64,000 nt of DNA from JACDAL01 sp963849115. Lineage in GTDB: Bacteria > Actinomycetota > CADDZG01 > WHSQ01. The notes below the pieces were generated by a model. That model was not told where the DNA came from. It was given only the letters and a program-made list of their open reading frames with translations, and did no database searches. Below are positions 40,426-49,296 of the stretch, in pieces. The first letter of the stretch is position 1. Each line of letters opens with the position of its first letter. The position numbers were made by a program, and so were the translations under genes. The stretch spans positions 186,001-250,000 of the forward strand of contig CAWKGK010000001.1 in NCBI GenBank assembly GCA_963849115.1. Direction: 5' to 3'.

Positions 40426-43400
40426 ACCTCGCGAACACAGGGGGCGGCGCCTCGTTCCAGCGTCTCTTCGACCTCTCGGGCGACCCCATGTGCGTGTTGG
40501 GGCGCGACGGCCGTCTGGAGCGGGTCAACCCCGCCCTCGAGCGGTCGCTGGGCCCAGCGGCTTCCGATTTGGTAGGCACCAGCTTCTTCGATCACCTCCA
40601 CGACGACGACCGCCTGCTCGTCCGGAGCTTGCTCTCCGCTGCGCCAGAGGACGGGAAGTCCTCAACCCCCTTCGACGCCCGCTTGCGTTCTCGGGATGGA
40701 TCGCTCAGATGGATCGAATGGCGTGCCGCCGGCGATGGTGAGCAAGGCGCGATCTATCTTGTCGGTAAGGATGTCAGCCCGCGGAAGATGATGGAGCGGG
40801 CCCTGCACCGGGAAGAGGACTTCCTCACCCTGTTGCAGATTGCGGCTGTGGCGGCAAACGAGGCCTCGTCCGTGGAGGAGGCCCTGGAGATTGTTATCGC
40901 CGCAGTATGCGTGCGCAGGAAGCTGCCGCTCGGCCACGGCTACTTGGTCACCGAGCCGGGCATCCTGACGTCCACCCACCTATGGCACGTGCAGGAAGAA
41001 CAGCAATTCGCACCCCTGATCGAGGCGAGCGAGGCCCGCACCTTTGGCCGCGGCGAGGGCCTTCCCGGAAGTGTGTTGGAGACGGGACGCCCGCTGTGGA
41101 TCGACTTGGCCACCGACCCCGTCTCCCTGAGAGGGGAGGCCGCGCAAGCGTGCGGCGTCCGAGCAGCCTTTGCGTTCCCGGTCACGCTCGGCTCCGAGGT
41201 GCTCGGAGTGCTGGAGTTCTTCTCCTCGGGCGCCCTCGAACCCGACGAGGGACTGCTCGAGGCCATGAAGCACGTAGGAACGCAACTCGGACGCGTTGCC
41301 GAGCGAGGCCGGGCCCGGGACGCTCTCAGGGACAGCGGAGAACGGGCGCGACGCATCGTGGAGACGGCGAACGACGCCTTCGTGGGAATGGATCGGCAAG
41401 GCTTCATCTCCGACTGGAATCAAAAGGCAGAAGCTGTGCTCGGATGGGCGCGGGAAGAGGCTGTTGGTCGCAGCCTCACCAAGACCATCATCCCGCCGCG
41501 GTTTCGAGCCGCTCACGAGGAGGCGGTGGCCCGCTATCTCGACACCGGGAACCCCACCATCATGAACCGGCGCATCGAACTGCCCGTGCTCCATCGCGAC
41601 GGGCATGAGATACCCATAGAACTCACGGTATGGCCGCTGGTTCAGAGCGACGGGGTGACCTTCAACGCCTTCTTGCGGGACGTGAGCGATCGCAAGAAGG
41701 CTCAGGAAGAAATCTCACGAGCTCGCGATTTCGCCCAGACCGTCGTGTCCAGCACCGTCGACGGCGTCTTCGCTTTCGATACGGCCATGAGAATCACCGA
41801 GTGGAACCAAGCCATGGAGAAGATCTCGGGAGTGCCTCGGACTGAGGCTTTGGGCAGGATCTCCTCCGAGCTGTTCTCCTCTGTCGAAGGCTGGGGTGAG
41901 CAGGACTCGTACCTGGCTGCGCTCGAGGGCCGGGCGACTGCGTTCTCGAACAGCGCCTACGTCCATTCCGGTACGGGCCGGTGCTCCTTCTACGACGGCA
42001 ATCTAGCCCCCCTCTTCGGAAACGAAGGGGATGTGGTGGGTGGCGTCGGGCTATTGCACGACACCACCGAGCGAAAGCTCCGCGAGGACGGGCTGCGCGC
42101 AACCAGCGAGCGGATCACTAACGCTTTCAGCCTGACCTTCAACAATGCACTCCTCGGTATGGCTATGGTCGGCCTCGACGGCCGCATGGAACAGGTCAAC
42201 CCGGCTCTGTGCTCGCTTCTCGGTCGTTCGGAGGAGGAGCTGCTGATGATAACAACGGAAAGGGTCACGCACGAGGACGACGTTCCGAAGGAGAGGCCCC
42301 ACATCAAGCGCATCCTCTCTGGTGACGTCGGCAGCTACCAGATCGAAAAACGTATGCTGCACTCCTCTGGTCAGACCATCTGGGTGCTGCTGGTGGCCTC
42401 GGCCGTCAAGGACGCCTCGGGACGGCTCCTACATCTCATATACCAGGTCGCCGACATCACCTCGCGCAAGCGAGCCGAGGAACAGCTCGCGCATCAAGCA
42501 CTGCACGACTCGCTCACTGAACTCCCCAACCGGACCTTGTTTCTGGACCGTCTCGAGCAGGCCCTCGCACGTTCACAGCGTTTGTCTGCCGGTCACATCG
42601 CAGTCATGTTCTTGGACTTCGACCGTTTCAAGGTCATCAACGACAGCCTGGGGCATCAGGCTGGAGACACGGCCTTGATGGGGATCGCTCGCAGGCTCAA
42701 GGGCTTGCTCAGACCCAGCGACACCGTCGCCCGCTTCGGTGCCGACGAGTTCGTCATACTGTGCGAGGAGATGGAGTCGCTCGACCAGGCGCGGGAGATA
42801 GCGACGCGAATACAGGACTCGGTCGCCTTACCCATCGAGCTGGGGCAGTCCGAGGCAGTGCTCACGGTCAGCATCGGGATCGCCCTCTCGACTTCCTCCG
42901 CCGATTCGCCCGAGGCGCTCGTTCGAGATGCGGACATCGCAATGTACAAGGCAAAAGGGAGCGGGCGTGGACGCTATGAGGTATTCGACGACACCCTGCG
43001 ACATGGCTTAGTGCAAAGACTCGAGGTCGAAAACGAGTTGAGAACAGCTCTCGATAGGGACGAGCTGCGACTTTACTATCAGCCTCAGGTGAGTTTGAGC
43101 GAAGGGCGCATCGTGGGGGCCGAGGCTCTGATCAGATGGCAACATCCCCAGCGAGGGCTTCTGGCGCCGGCCGAGTTCATCCCCATCGCAGAAGAGTCCG
43201 GGTTGATTGTGGATATCGACACTTGGGTCGTCCAGCAGGCTTGTCGCACACTCGGGCGGTGGGCCGAGCGGGGCTGGGGGACGTTGTCCTTGGCGGTGAA
43301 CGTAGCCGCCCAAAGCCTATCCCGCCCCGAGTTCGGTGACATGGTTCGAGCGGGGCTGGAGTCATGCGGTAACCCAAGCGGCCACCTCTGCCTTGGAGAT

Positions 43401-43780
43401 CACAGAGCGAGTCTTCATGGGCGTGGGGCGCTCGACGATGGATACCATTGCCGGAGCTGCGCGACCTGGGAGTGGGGCTGGCACTCGACGACTTCGGGAC
43501 CGGTTACTCGTCTTTGAGCTACCTGAAGCGCTTCCCCGTTGATGTCCTCAAAGTGGATCGGTCCTTCATACAGGGCATTGGCGAGGACTCAGACGACTCC
43601 GCCATCACCGCAACTGTGATCACCCTCGCTCACAACATGGACCTGTCGGCCATCGCCGAGGGAGTCGAGACCGAGGACCAGCTCGACCGGCTCAAGGCAC
43701 TCGGCTGCGACCTCGTCCAGGGTTTCCATTGCGGCCGGCCTCAGCCGAGGGAACAGCTTGAAAGGGCGCTAGCCGCCTGA
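40422..43780 (+). pseudogene. PAS/GAF/GGDEF/EAL protein with two frameshifts in the EAL domain
   Basis: A c-di-GMP signalling gene. The order is PAS (about 10-125), GAF (about 130-300), PAS repeats (about 300-690), GGDEF (about 700-850, motif RFGADEF) and EAL (from about 870, GAEALIRWQHP). The first frame ends at 43517 with unrelated residues. Reading a +1 shift near 43390-43396 recovers LEITERVFMG, and another near 43449-43455 recovers PELRDLGVGLALDDFGTGYSS and AEGVET to a stop at 43780. Two single extra bases 60 nt apart split an otherwise intact EAL domain. It could be a decayed gene or base errors; GGDEF activity could remain in the truncated product. Start is TTG 40422. Confidence 0.8.
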
Positions 43781-43799
43781 TAGCGGGGCGTTCCGTTGA

Positions 43800-44780
43800 C
43801 TAACGGAGTTCTGCCCACGCCTTGACCTGGCCTGCATCATGCCAGAGACCACGCCACGCTGGGTGATTGAAGCGGCATCCGAGGAGCAGATTCGTCATCG
43901 CGCGCACGCCTTCAATGACCCAGCGGTTGCCGGGAGGATCCACGCGGCGATTCACCTCGCGCATAGTCCGTTCCAACACGCTGGTTGTGTGCTCGGGACG
44001 AGACCGACCCGGCATCCGCCAGGACCGCTTGCTCCTGTGCACCGCGTGCCAGGTCGCGAGATGTGGAGCCGTCCGCCGAAGGTGAACCGCGGTGTGGTCC
44101 CAGCCGTGGGCCTCGGCGAAAAGAATCGAATCCTGAGCCGCCTCGAGGCTTGAGCGCCTGCTCTTCGCGCTCATGATCGGGACTAATAGCCGTTCGATCA
44201 ACGCGTCTCTCTTCGCCATCGGGATCCCGTCCTGCCACAGGCGGTGCCAGACGTTGTGGTGGATATGGAAGGTGCAATGCTGGCGAGGGACGCGTGGAGC
44301 GGCGCGATCAAGCATCGCGTCGATGCGGTCGTCACCGTCAGTCACGACAATCCCCGCATCCCGGCAAGCACGCACCGCAGGTTCAAGTGTCGACCACGGA
44401 CGCGCCACCGTCGAGCCGATCAGCTCGATGTGGGCCTTGGGCCTGCGGCCAGAGATATCTCGACCCATCACCGCGCAGGCGATGTTGAGCTCCACACCCC
44501 TGGCGGAATACGCTTTGCGCCCATAGCGAGCACCTGCAGGAACTCGCGTGCCGTCGATCAGCAATGCCGGCACGCCGGCGAGATCGTGGCGCGGTTGGCT
44601 CAGGTCGCATCTCCGACCCGCCTCGCGCACCAATCGCTTGATTGTGCGGATCGACGGAGCCGCTCCAGTCTCGACAGCCAGATGGTCGGCCGTCTTGGCG
44701 AACGACGTCTCGGTGGCAAGGGAAGCGGCGCGGCGAGCGAGACCGGGCGCGATCCGCGCGACAATCTCAACGTATTCGGG
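43800..44780 (-). mobile_element. DDE transposase remnant without a start codon
   Basis: An open frame of about 326 codons from 44780 to a TAG at 43800 has a transposase layout: Asp in ALLIDGTRVPAG, Asp in VVTDGDDRIDAM, a TFHIHHNVWHRLWQDG segment and a probable Glu in SVLERTMREVNRR, followed by WVIEGVRAMTNLLL. The Asp-Asp-Glu order and the C-terminal segment recall ISH6/ISLre2-type families; the family is not certain. In frame upstream of 44780 is a TGA (44781-44783), and no start codon exists until TTG 44633, which would cut off about 50 plausible residues. So the N-terminus is lost or shifted. No terminal inverted repeats were found. Confidence 0.7.
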
Positions 44781-44898
44781 TCATGGACGGCGGCAAGCAC
44801 GGCCGTGTGGCGAGGCGCGGTTCGACCCCCACTTGCTCATACGATCCTGGTTCTCGCGCCTCATTCCGGCGGGAGAATTTGCCATCATTATAACGCTT

Positions 44899-45648
44899 GT
44901 GACGAATGAGAGGTTTGCGCCAATCCGCAGAAACGGTGCGCGCAGCAACCGCTTCGCCCGCGACCTGTTCGCGGGGCTTCCGGAGCGCTACGACGTGCTC
45001 GGCGAGGTGCTTTCATTGGCCCAGAACCGCCGCTGGCACAAGGCGATGGTGCAGGCGGTGGTCCGCGCCGATCCCGCCACTGTGCTCGATGTCGCCAGCG
45101 GTACCTGCGGAGTTGCCCTTGCTCTCGCGCGCGACACGAACGCGTGGACGGTGGCCCTCGACATCTCAGAAGACATGATGGGACGCGGCCGCTCACGCGT
45201 GGAAGAAAGGGGTTACGGACAGCGCGTTGTTTGCACCCTCGGTAGCGCCGAGAGCCTCCCCTTCCCGGACGAGAGCTTCGACGCGCTGACCTTCACCTAC
45301 CTGCTGCGCTACGTCGCCGATCCCGAGGCAGTGCTGCGCGAGGTGGCGCGGGTGGTGAAAAAAGACGGGATCATGGCGAGCCTCGAGTTCGGTGTTCCAC
45401 AGCGATGGTGGGCGCGCTGGGGATGGTGGCTGCACACGCGCTGCCTGCTTCCGTCGATGGGATGGCTCGGTGGCGGAAAGCAATGGCTGCGCGTGGGCCG
45501 ATTTCTCGGGCCCAACATCTCCGAGCACTACCGCTCCTATCCCGTTTCCTGGACGGTGCTGGCGTGGGAGCGCGCGGGCCTGAGCGACGTCACCGCAAGC
45601 CAGATGAGCTTGGGAAGCGGCCTCGTGATGTGGGGATACAAGAGATGA
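44899..45648 (+). CDS. UbiE/MenG-like methyltransferase
   Basis: A 249-residue class I SAM methyltransferase. Motif I is VLDVASGTCGVALALAR, with NRFARDLFAGLPERYDVLGE before it and LRYVADPEAVLREVARVVKKDG in the middle, all typical of the UbiE/MenG ubiquinone/menaquinone methyltransferase family. The GTG start at 44899 is chosen because homology begins there; the frame is open far upstream through the transposase region. Its last codons overlap the next gene as ATGA. It may methylate a quinone or a related prenylated compound, but it is not in a men operon. Confidence 0.8.
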   Translation: MTNERFAPIRRNGARSNRFARDLFAGLPERYDVLGEVLSLAQNRRWHKAMVQAVVRADPATVLDVASGTCGVALALARDTNAWTVALDISEDMMGRGRSRVEERGYGQRVVCTLGSAESLPFPDESFDALTFTYLLRYVADPEAVLREVARVVKKDGIMASLEFGVPQRWWARWGWWLHTRCLLPSMGWLGGGKQWLRVGRFLGPNISEHYRSYPVSWTVLAWERAGLSDVTASQMSLGSGLVMWGYKR

Positions 45649-46379
45649 GCCAGAGGCCGCTGCCTCCCGCCTTCTATGCAGGCGGTGAAGGGATCATCAG
45701 GCAATGGTTGACGGTGCTACATCCTCCCTACACGCTGTGGCATCTCTGCTACGTCGTCGTCGGCGCCTGTCTTGCGCCCGAGTTGGATCTCTTCCGCCTG
45801 TCACTAAGCCTCATCGCCTTCCTACTTGCCGTAGGTATTGCGGCTCATGCACTCGACGAGCTCAACGGTCGCCCGCTCAGAACCTCGATCTCGGACGCGA
45901 GCTTGAAGGGCGCGGCCGTAGGGGCACTGATCGGCGCGGTGGGAGTGGGAGTCTACGGGATAGGCCTCGCGGGCCCTGGCCTGATTCCTTTGATCGCCGC
46001 CGGCGTCTTCTTAGTCGTGGCCTACAACCTAGAGTGGTTCTCCGGCCGCTTTCACTCTGACTCTTGGTTTGCCGCTTCGTGGGGATCGTTCCCCTTGCTG
46101 GTTTCCTATTACGCGCAGGCGGAGACCATCGGTGCGGTCGCGGTCCTGGGCGCGGGAGCCGCGTTCGCGCTGTCGTTCGCGCAGCGAGCTCTGAGCACTC
46201 CGGCGCGTGACTTGCGGCGGCGTGTCGTGCGCGTGGAGGGGAAGCTCGAGCTCGCCACCGGAGAGGTGCGGCGCCTAGGGCGCGGCGAGCTGCTGGCTCC
46301 GCTCGAACGGACTCTCAAGGCGCTGACGTGGGCAATGGTCGCGCTGGCCACCACGCTACTGGCCGAGCGCCTGTTGTGA
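45645..46379 (+). CDS. Multi-pass membrane protein, UbiA-like fold suspected
   Basis: A 244-residue protein with about seven predicted membrane segments. It starts at ATG 45645, overlapping the methyltransferase stop (ATGA), so the two are translated together. A polar loop AAHALDELNGRPL follows the second membrane helix, where UbiA prenyltransferases carry NDxxDxxxD; here only a reduced DELNGRP form is present. AYNLEWFSGRFHSDSWFA comes later. A UbiA-like prenyltransferase acting with the UbiE-like partner is an inference; no enzyme activity can be proven from the sequence. The C-terminus after about 190 is basic and soluble. Confidence 0.6.
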   Translation: MSQRPLPPAFYAGGEGIIRQWLTVLHPPYTLWHLCYVVVGACLAPELDLFRLSLSLIAFLLAVGIAAHALDELNGRPLRTSISDASLKGAAVGALIGAVGVGVYGIGLAGPGLIPLIAAGVFLVVAYNLEWFSGRFHSDSWFAASWGSFPLLVSYYAQAETIGAVAVLGAGAAFALSFAQRALSTPARDLRRRVVRVEGKLELATGEVRRLGRGELLAPLERTLKALTWAMVALATTLLAERLL

Positions 46380-46383
46380 TGGG

Positions 46384-47619
46384 TCAGTTGATCTTCTGGT
46401 TCTTGCCTATCGCCACTATGCCCCCAGGAGAAACGGTGAAGCGCTCACGGTCCAGCTCCGGGTCCACGCCTATGCGCGCTCCCTCGGGAATGTTCACGTT
46501 CTTATCGATGATCGCGTTACGAACTATTGCATGTCGTCCGACTTTGACGCCGTGCATTAGAACGGAGTGATCGACGGTCGAGTATGAATTGATCCTCACT
46601 CCCGGGGACAGCACCGAATAGCGCACCTCGCCTCCCGAGATGACTACTCCGCTGCTGACCATCGAGTTGATCGCCCGGCCTACTCGTCCTTCGCTCTCGT
46701 GGACGAACTTGGCCGGCGGAAGCGGATCGTTCCATGTGTAGATAGGCCACTGCGAGTTGTACAGGCTGAACGCAGGTTGAGCAGAGACTAGGTCCAAGTG
46801 AGCCTCGTGATAGGCATCGAGAGTCCCTACGTCTCTCCAGTAGTCGCGATCAAGTTCGGTGGAGCCGGGGACGTGATTCCCGGTGAAGTCGTAGACCGCG
46901 GCCTCGTGCCGCCCGACCAGCATGGGGATGATGTCGCCGCCGAGGTCGTGAGTTGAGTCCTCGTCCGTGGCGTCCATGCTCAACGCATCGACCAGGGCCT
47001 TGGTGGTGAAGATGTAGTTTCCCATCGAGGCGTAGATTTGATCGGGCGCATCCGGCAAACCCTTGGGGTCATGCGGCTTCTCTAGAAATGCTTCGACCAT
47101 TCGTCCGTCGTCACCGGCCTCGATTACGCCGAACTCTTCTGCCTGCGACTTCGGCACACGTATGCCTGCAACCGTGACCCCGGCCCCGGTTGCGACATGA
47201 AACTCGAGCATCTGGCGCGGGTCCATCCGGTAGATGTGGTCGGCTCCGAAAACGCACACGTGTTCGGGTTCCTCGTCGTAGATGAGGTTGAAGCTTTGGT
47301 ACACAGCATCAGCGGAGCCGGCGAACCAACGGGGGCCGCGCCGCATCTGGGCAGGCACGGGGGTCACGTAGTTGCCGAGGATCGACGACAGCCTCCAGGT
47401 CTGCGAAATGTGCCGGTCGAGGCTGTGGCTCTTGTACTGAGTCAGCACGGCAATCCGTCTGAGGGTGCCGTTGACGAGGTTCGAGAGTGCGAAATCGACG
47501 AGGCGGTAGCTGCCACCGAACGGCACCGCCGGTTTTGCCCTGTCCGCTGTCAGCGGCATCAGCCGTTTTCCTTCCCCGCCCGCGAGCACGATCCCGAAGA
47601 CCGGGGTGCGCCTCCCCAT
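46384..47619 (-). CDS. glgC: Glucose-1-phosphate adenylyltransferase
   Basis: A 411-residue enzyme that makes ADP-glucose from glucose-1-phosphate and ATP for glycogen synthesis. The nucleotidyltransferase signature is LAGGEGKRLMPLTADRAKP, then YRLVDFALSN, and FGADHIYRMD and FLEKP motifs follow. The C-terminus is the left-handed beta-helix repeat region (VISGGEVRYSVLSPGVRINS and onwards). Length and motifs match bacterial GlgC. It stands alone, 4 bp after the convergent membrane-protein gene. It is probably regulated allosterically by sugar phosphates; no operon partner (glgA) is nearby. Confidence 0.92.
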   Translation of the reverse strand: MGRRTPVFGIVLAGGEGKRLMPLTADRAKPAVPFGGSYRLVDFALSNLVNGTLRRIAVLTQYKSHSLDRHISQTWRLSSILGNYVTPVPAQMRRGPRWFAGSADAVYQSFNLIYDEEPEHVCVFGADHIYRMDPRQMLEFHVATGAGVTVAGIRVPKSQAEEFGVIEAGDDGRMVEAFLEKPHDPKGLPDAPDQIYASMGNYIFTTKALVDALSMDATDEDSTHDLGGDIIPMLVGRHEAAVYDFTGNHVPGSTELDRDYWRDVGTLDAYHEAHLDLVSAQPAFSLYNSQWPIYTWNDPLPPAKFVHESEGRVGRAINSMVSSGVVISGGEVRYSVLSPGVRINSYSTVDHSVLMHGVKVGRHAIVRNAIIDKNVNIPEGARIGVDPELDRERFTVSPGGIVAIGKNQKIN

Positions 47620-48050
47620 GCCGACGATCCTAAACGACGTTCAGGCGCCGAACCTATCGTCACCCGGCCTCGGCCCTTACTCGGCCCCTACATGGAACTC
47701 CTCGGCGGTGGAGCGGTCCCCGAACCACGCCAGGCCCCGGCCTGGGTCAGAGCTTCGGCGCAGCCCGGTTGACACAGCCACCGGCGACCCCCAGGCGCCA
47801 AGATGGCGCCTCGGTGGGGGCGGTGATCGGGGAACCTCGACCTTTGGAGGCGGCCGGAGGCTACGGCGGCACATTCCTCGGCGCGTTGATCTCGTGTGCT
47901 GCTAACGTGACTCCCCGCACGGTGATAGCGAAACACTGACGAGAGGGCCCGCCCCCAGGATGTACTCGATCGCGCACAACGCACGCCTGAGTACGGAACT
48001 CGTACGCCAGCGCGCTCGGAGCGCGCTTCTCTCCCCTACTCGTGCGACCG
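47620..48050. other. 430-bp intergenic region with hairpins and repeats, no gene
   Basis: This gap lies between the glgC start and the Gfo/Idh/MocA start. No frame has coding features or a ribosome site. It contains a perfect hairpin at 47793-47811 (AGGCGCC/GGCGCCT, 5-nt loop, with C-rich and G-rich flanks extending it) and a smaller GGCC palindrome near 47731-47744. The paired 33-nt repeat C fills 47962-48039. The divergent promoters of both neighbours must lie here, but no clear -35/-10 pair was found. Confidence 0.6.
47962..48039. repeat. 33-nt hairpin repeat, tandem pair C
   Basis: Two units (47962-47994 and 48002-48034, with a TAC end of unit 2 shifted to 48037-48039) are spaced by 7 nt exactly as in pair B. 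GCGC is at unit positions 11-14 and a GC(G/A)CG block at 20-24 in both. Unit 1 closely resembles unit 1 of pair B (GTACTC start and GCCTGAGTAC end against GCCTGTGTAC). The inter-unit stretch TACGGAACTCGTAC matches TACCGAATCGGTAC of pair B. It sits just before the Gfo/Idh/MocA gene, rather than at a convergent end. Confidence 0.7.
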
Positions 48051-49205
48051 ATGCCGCTCTCTGACATCAGGGCCGCAGTGGTCGGAGTGGGGTTTATCGG
48101 CGTGGCCCACGTTGAAGCGTTGCGGCGCCTCGGAATAGATATCTGTGGTGTCCTCGGATCGACTCCCGAACGCGCCCGCCACAAGGCGGTCGACGCAAAC
48201 CTGCCACGGGTCTACGAGTCATTCAACGACCTTCTTGCGGACACGAGCGTGGACGTTGTTCACATCGCAAGCCCGAACCACGTGCATGCTCCCCAGGCGA
48301 CGGCGGCACTCGCGGCCGGCAAGCATGTCGTCTGCGAGAAACCCTTGGGATTGAACAGCACCGAAACCTCCGAGCTGGACCGACTGGCAGCTGCCTCAGG
48401 CTTGGTGAACGCCGTCTGTTTCAACATCCGCTTCTATCCCCTTTGCCACCAGATGCGCGCGATGGTGACATCGAATGGGATCGGGGAGCCGCGCCTCGTC
48501 ACGGGTTCCTACCTGCAGGATTGGCTGCTGCTGCCGAGCGACTGGAACTGGCGTCTGATCCCAGAACAGGCCGGTGCGCTTCGATCGGTGGCCGACATCG
48601 GATCGCACTGGCTCGATCTGGCTCGCTTCGTAACCGGACTCAATGTGGTCGAGGTAATGGCCGATCTCCACACGCTCGTCAAGGTACGGCGTCATCCTTT
48701 TGGCCCGGTTGAGACTTTCGCCTCCGGCTCGGGCGACGGTGACCTCATCGAGGAAGAGATGACCTCCGACGATGCATGTGGCATCCTGCTTCGCTTCGAG
48801 GGCGGGGCCCGCGGAGCGGTGACGATCTCGCAGGTCTCGGCCGGACGCAAGAACTCGCTCGGCATCGAGGTGAACGGGTCGGAGTCATCTGTGGCGTGGG
48901 GCTCGGAGGACCCCGATCGCCTCTGGATCGGCCACCGTGGGCGCGCCAACGAGATCCTCCAGCGCGATCCATCACTTGTCGCCCCCGAATCGAGCGCGTT
49001 GATCGCCTACCCGGCCGGCCACGTGGAGGGATATCCAGACTCTTTCCGCGCTCTGTTCGCCTCCGTCTACGCAGACATCGAGCGCGGCGAGCCTTCCGGG
49101 AACCCCTCCTATCCGACCTTTGCCGACGGCCACGATGCGGTGTGCGTCACGGAGGCGGTGGCCCGCAGCAGCCGCGACGGGAGATGGACGGCCGTCGACC
49201 GATGA
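48051..49205 (+). CDS. Gfo/Idh/MocA family oxidoreductase (second)
   Basis: A 384-residue NAD(P)-dependent oxidoreductase with a Rossmann motif AAVVGVGFIGVAHVEAL and the family EKP motif (VVCEKPLGL). The C-terminal domain includes ADIGSHWLDLARFVTGLNVVEV and GARGAVTISQVSAGRKNSL. It probably oxidises a sugar or inositol derivative. Start is either ATG 48051 (listed) or GTG 48042; neither has a clear ribosome site. The 33-nt repeat pair C ends within 12 bp upstream, an unusual place for such an element. It is alone; the next gene is 91 bp away. Confidence 0.85.
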   Translation: MPLSDIRAAVVGVGFIGVAHVEALRRLGIDICGVLGSTPERARHKAVDANLPRVYESFNDLLADTSVDVVHIASPNHVHAPQATAALAAGKHVVCEKPLGLNSTETSELDRLAAASGLVNAVCFNIRFYPLCHQMRAMVTSNGIGEPRLVTGSYLQDWLLLPSDWNWRLIPEQAGALRSVADIGSHWLDLARFVTGLNVVEVMADLHTLVKVRRHPFGPVETFASGSGDGDLIEEEMTSDDACGILLRFEGGARGAVTISQVSAGRKNSLGIEVNGSESSVAWGSEDPDRLWIGHRGRANEILQRDPSLVAPESSALIAYPAGHVEGYPDSFRALFASVYADIERGEPSGNPSYPTFADGHDAVCVTEAVARSSRDGRWTAVDR

Positions 49206-49296
49206 CACCAGAGCTGCGGGGGACGGGGGGGGCCGGGTCCGGCCAGATTCTGGGCCAGCCATGGGTTGGCCGCCGACTTGGCGATAGGGTCGGGAG

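Noticed and set aside
45405..46379. 324-residue version of the membrane protein
   Set aside because: The first 80 residues overlap the methyltransferase; the ATG at 45645 overlaps the stop as ATGA and fits better.
47620..47960. Small open frames in the glgC upstream gap (for example 47606-47905 plus)
   Set aside because: They are Arg/Pro/Gly-rich, have no ribosome site and no recognisable domain.
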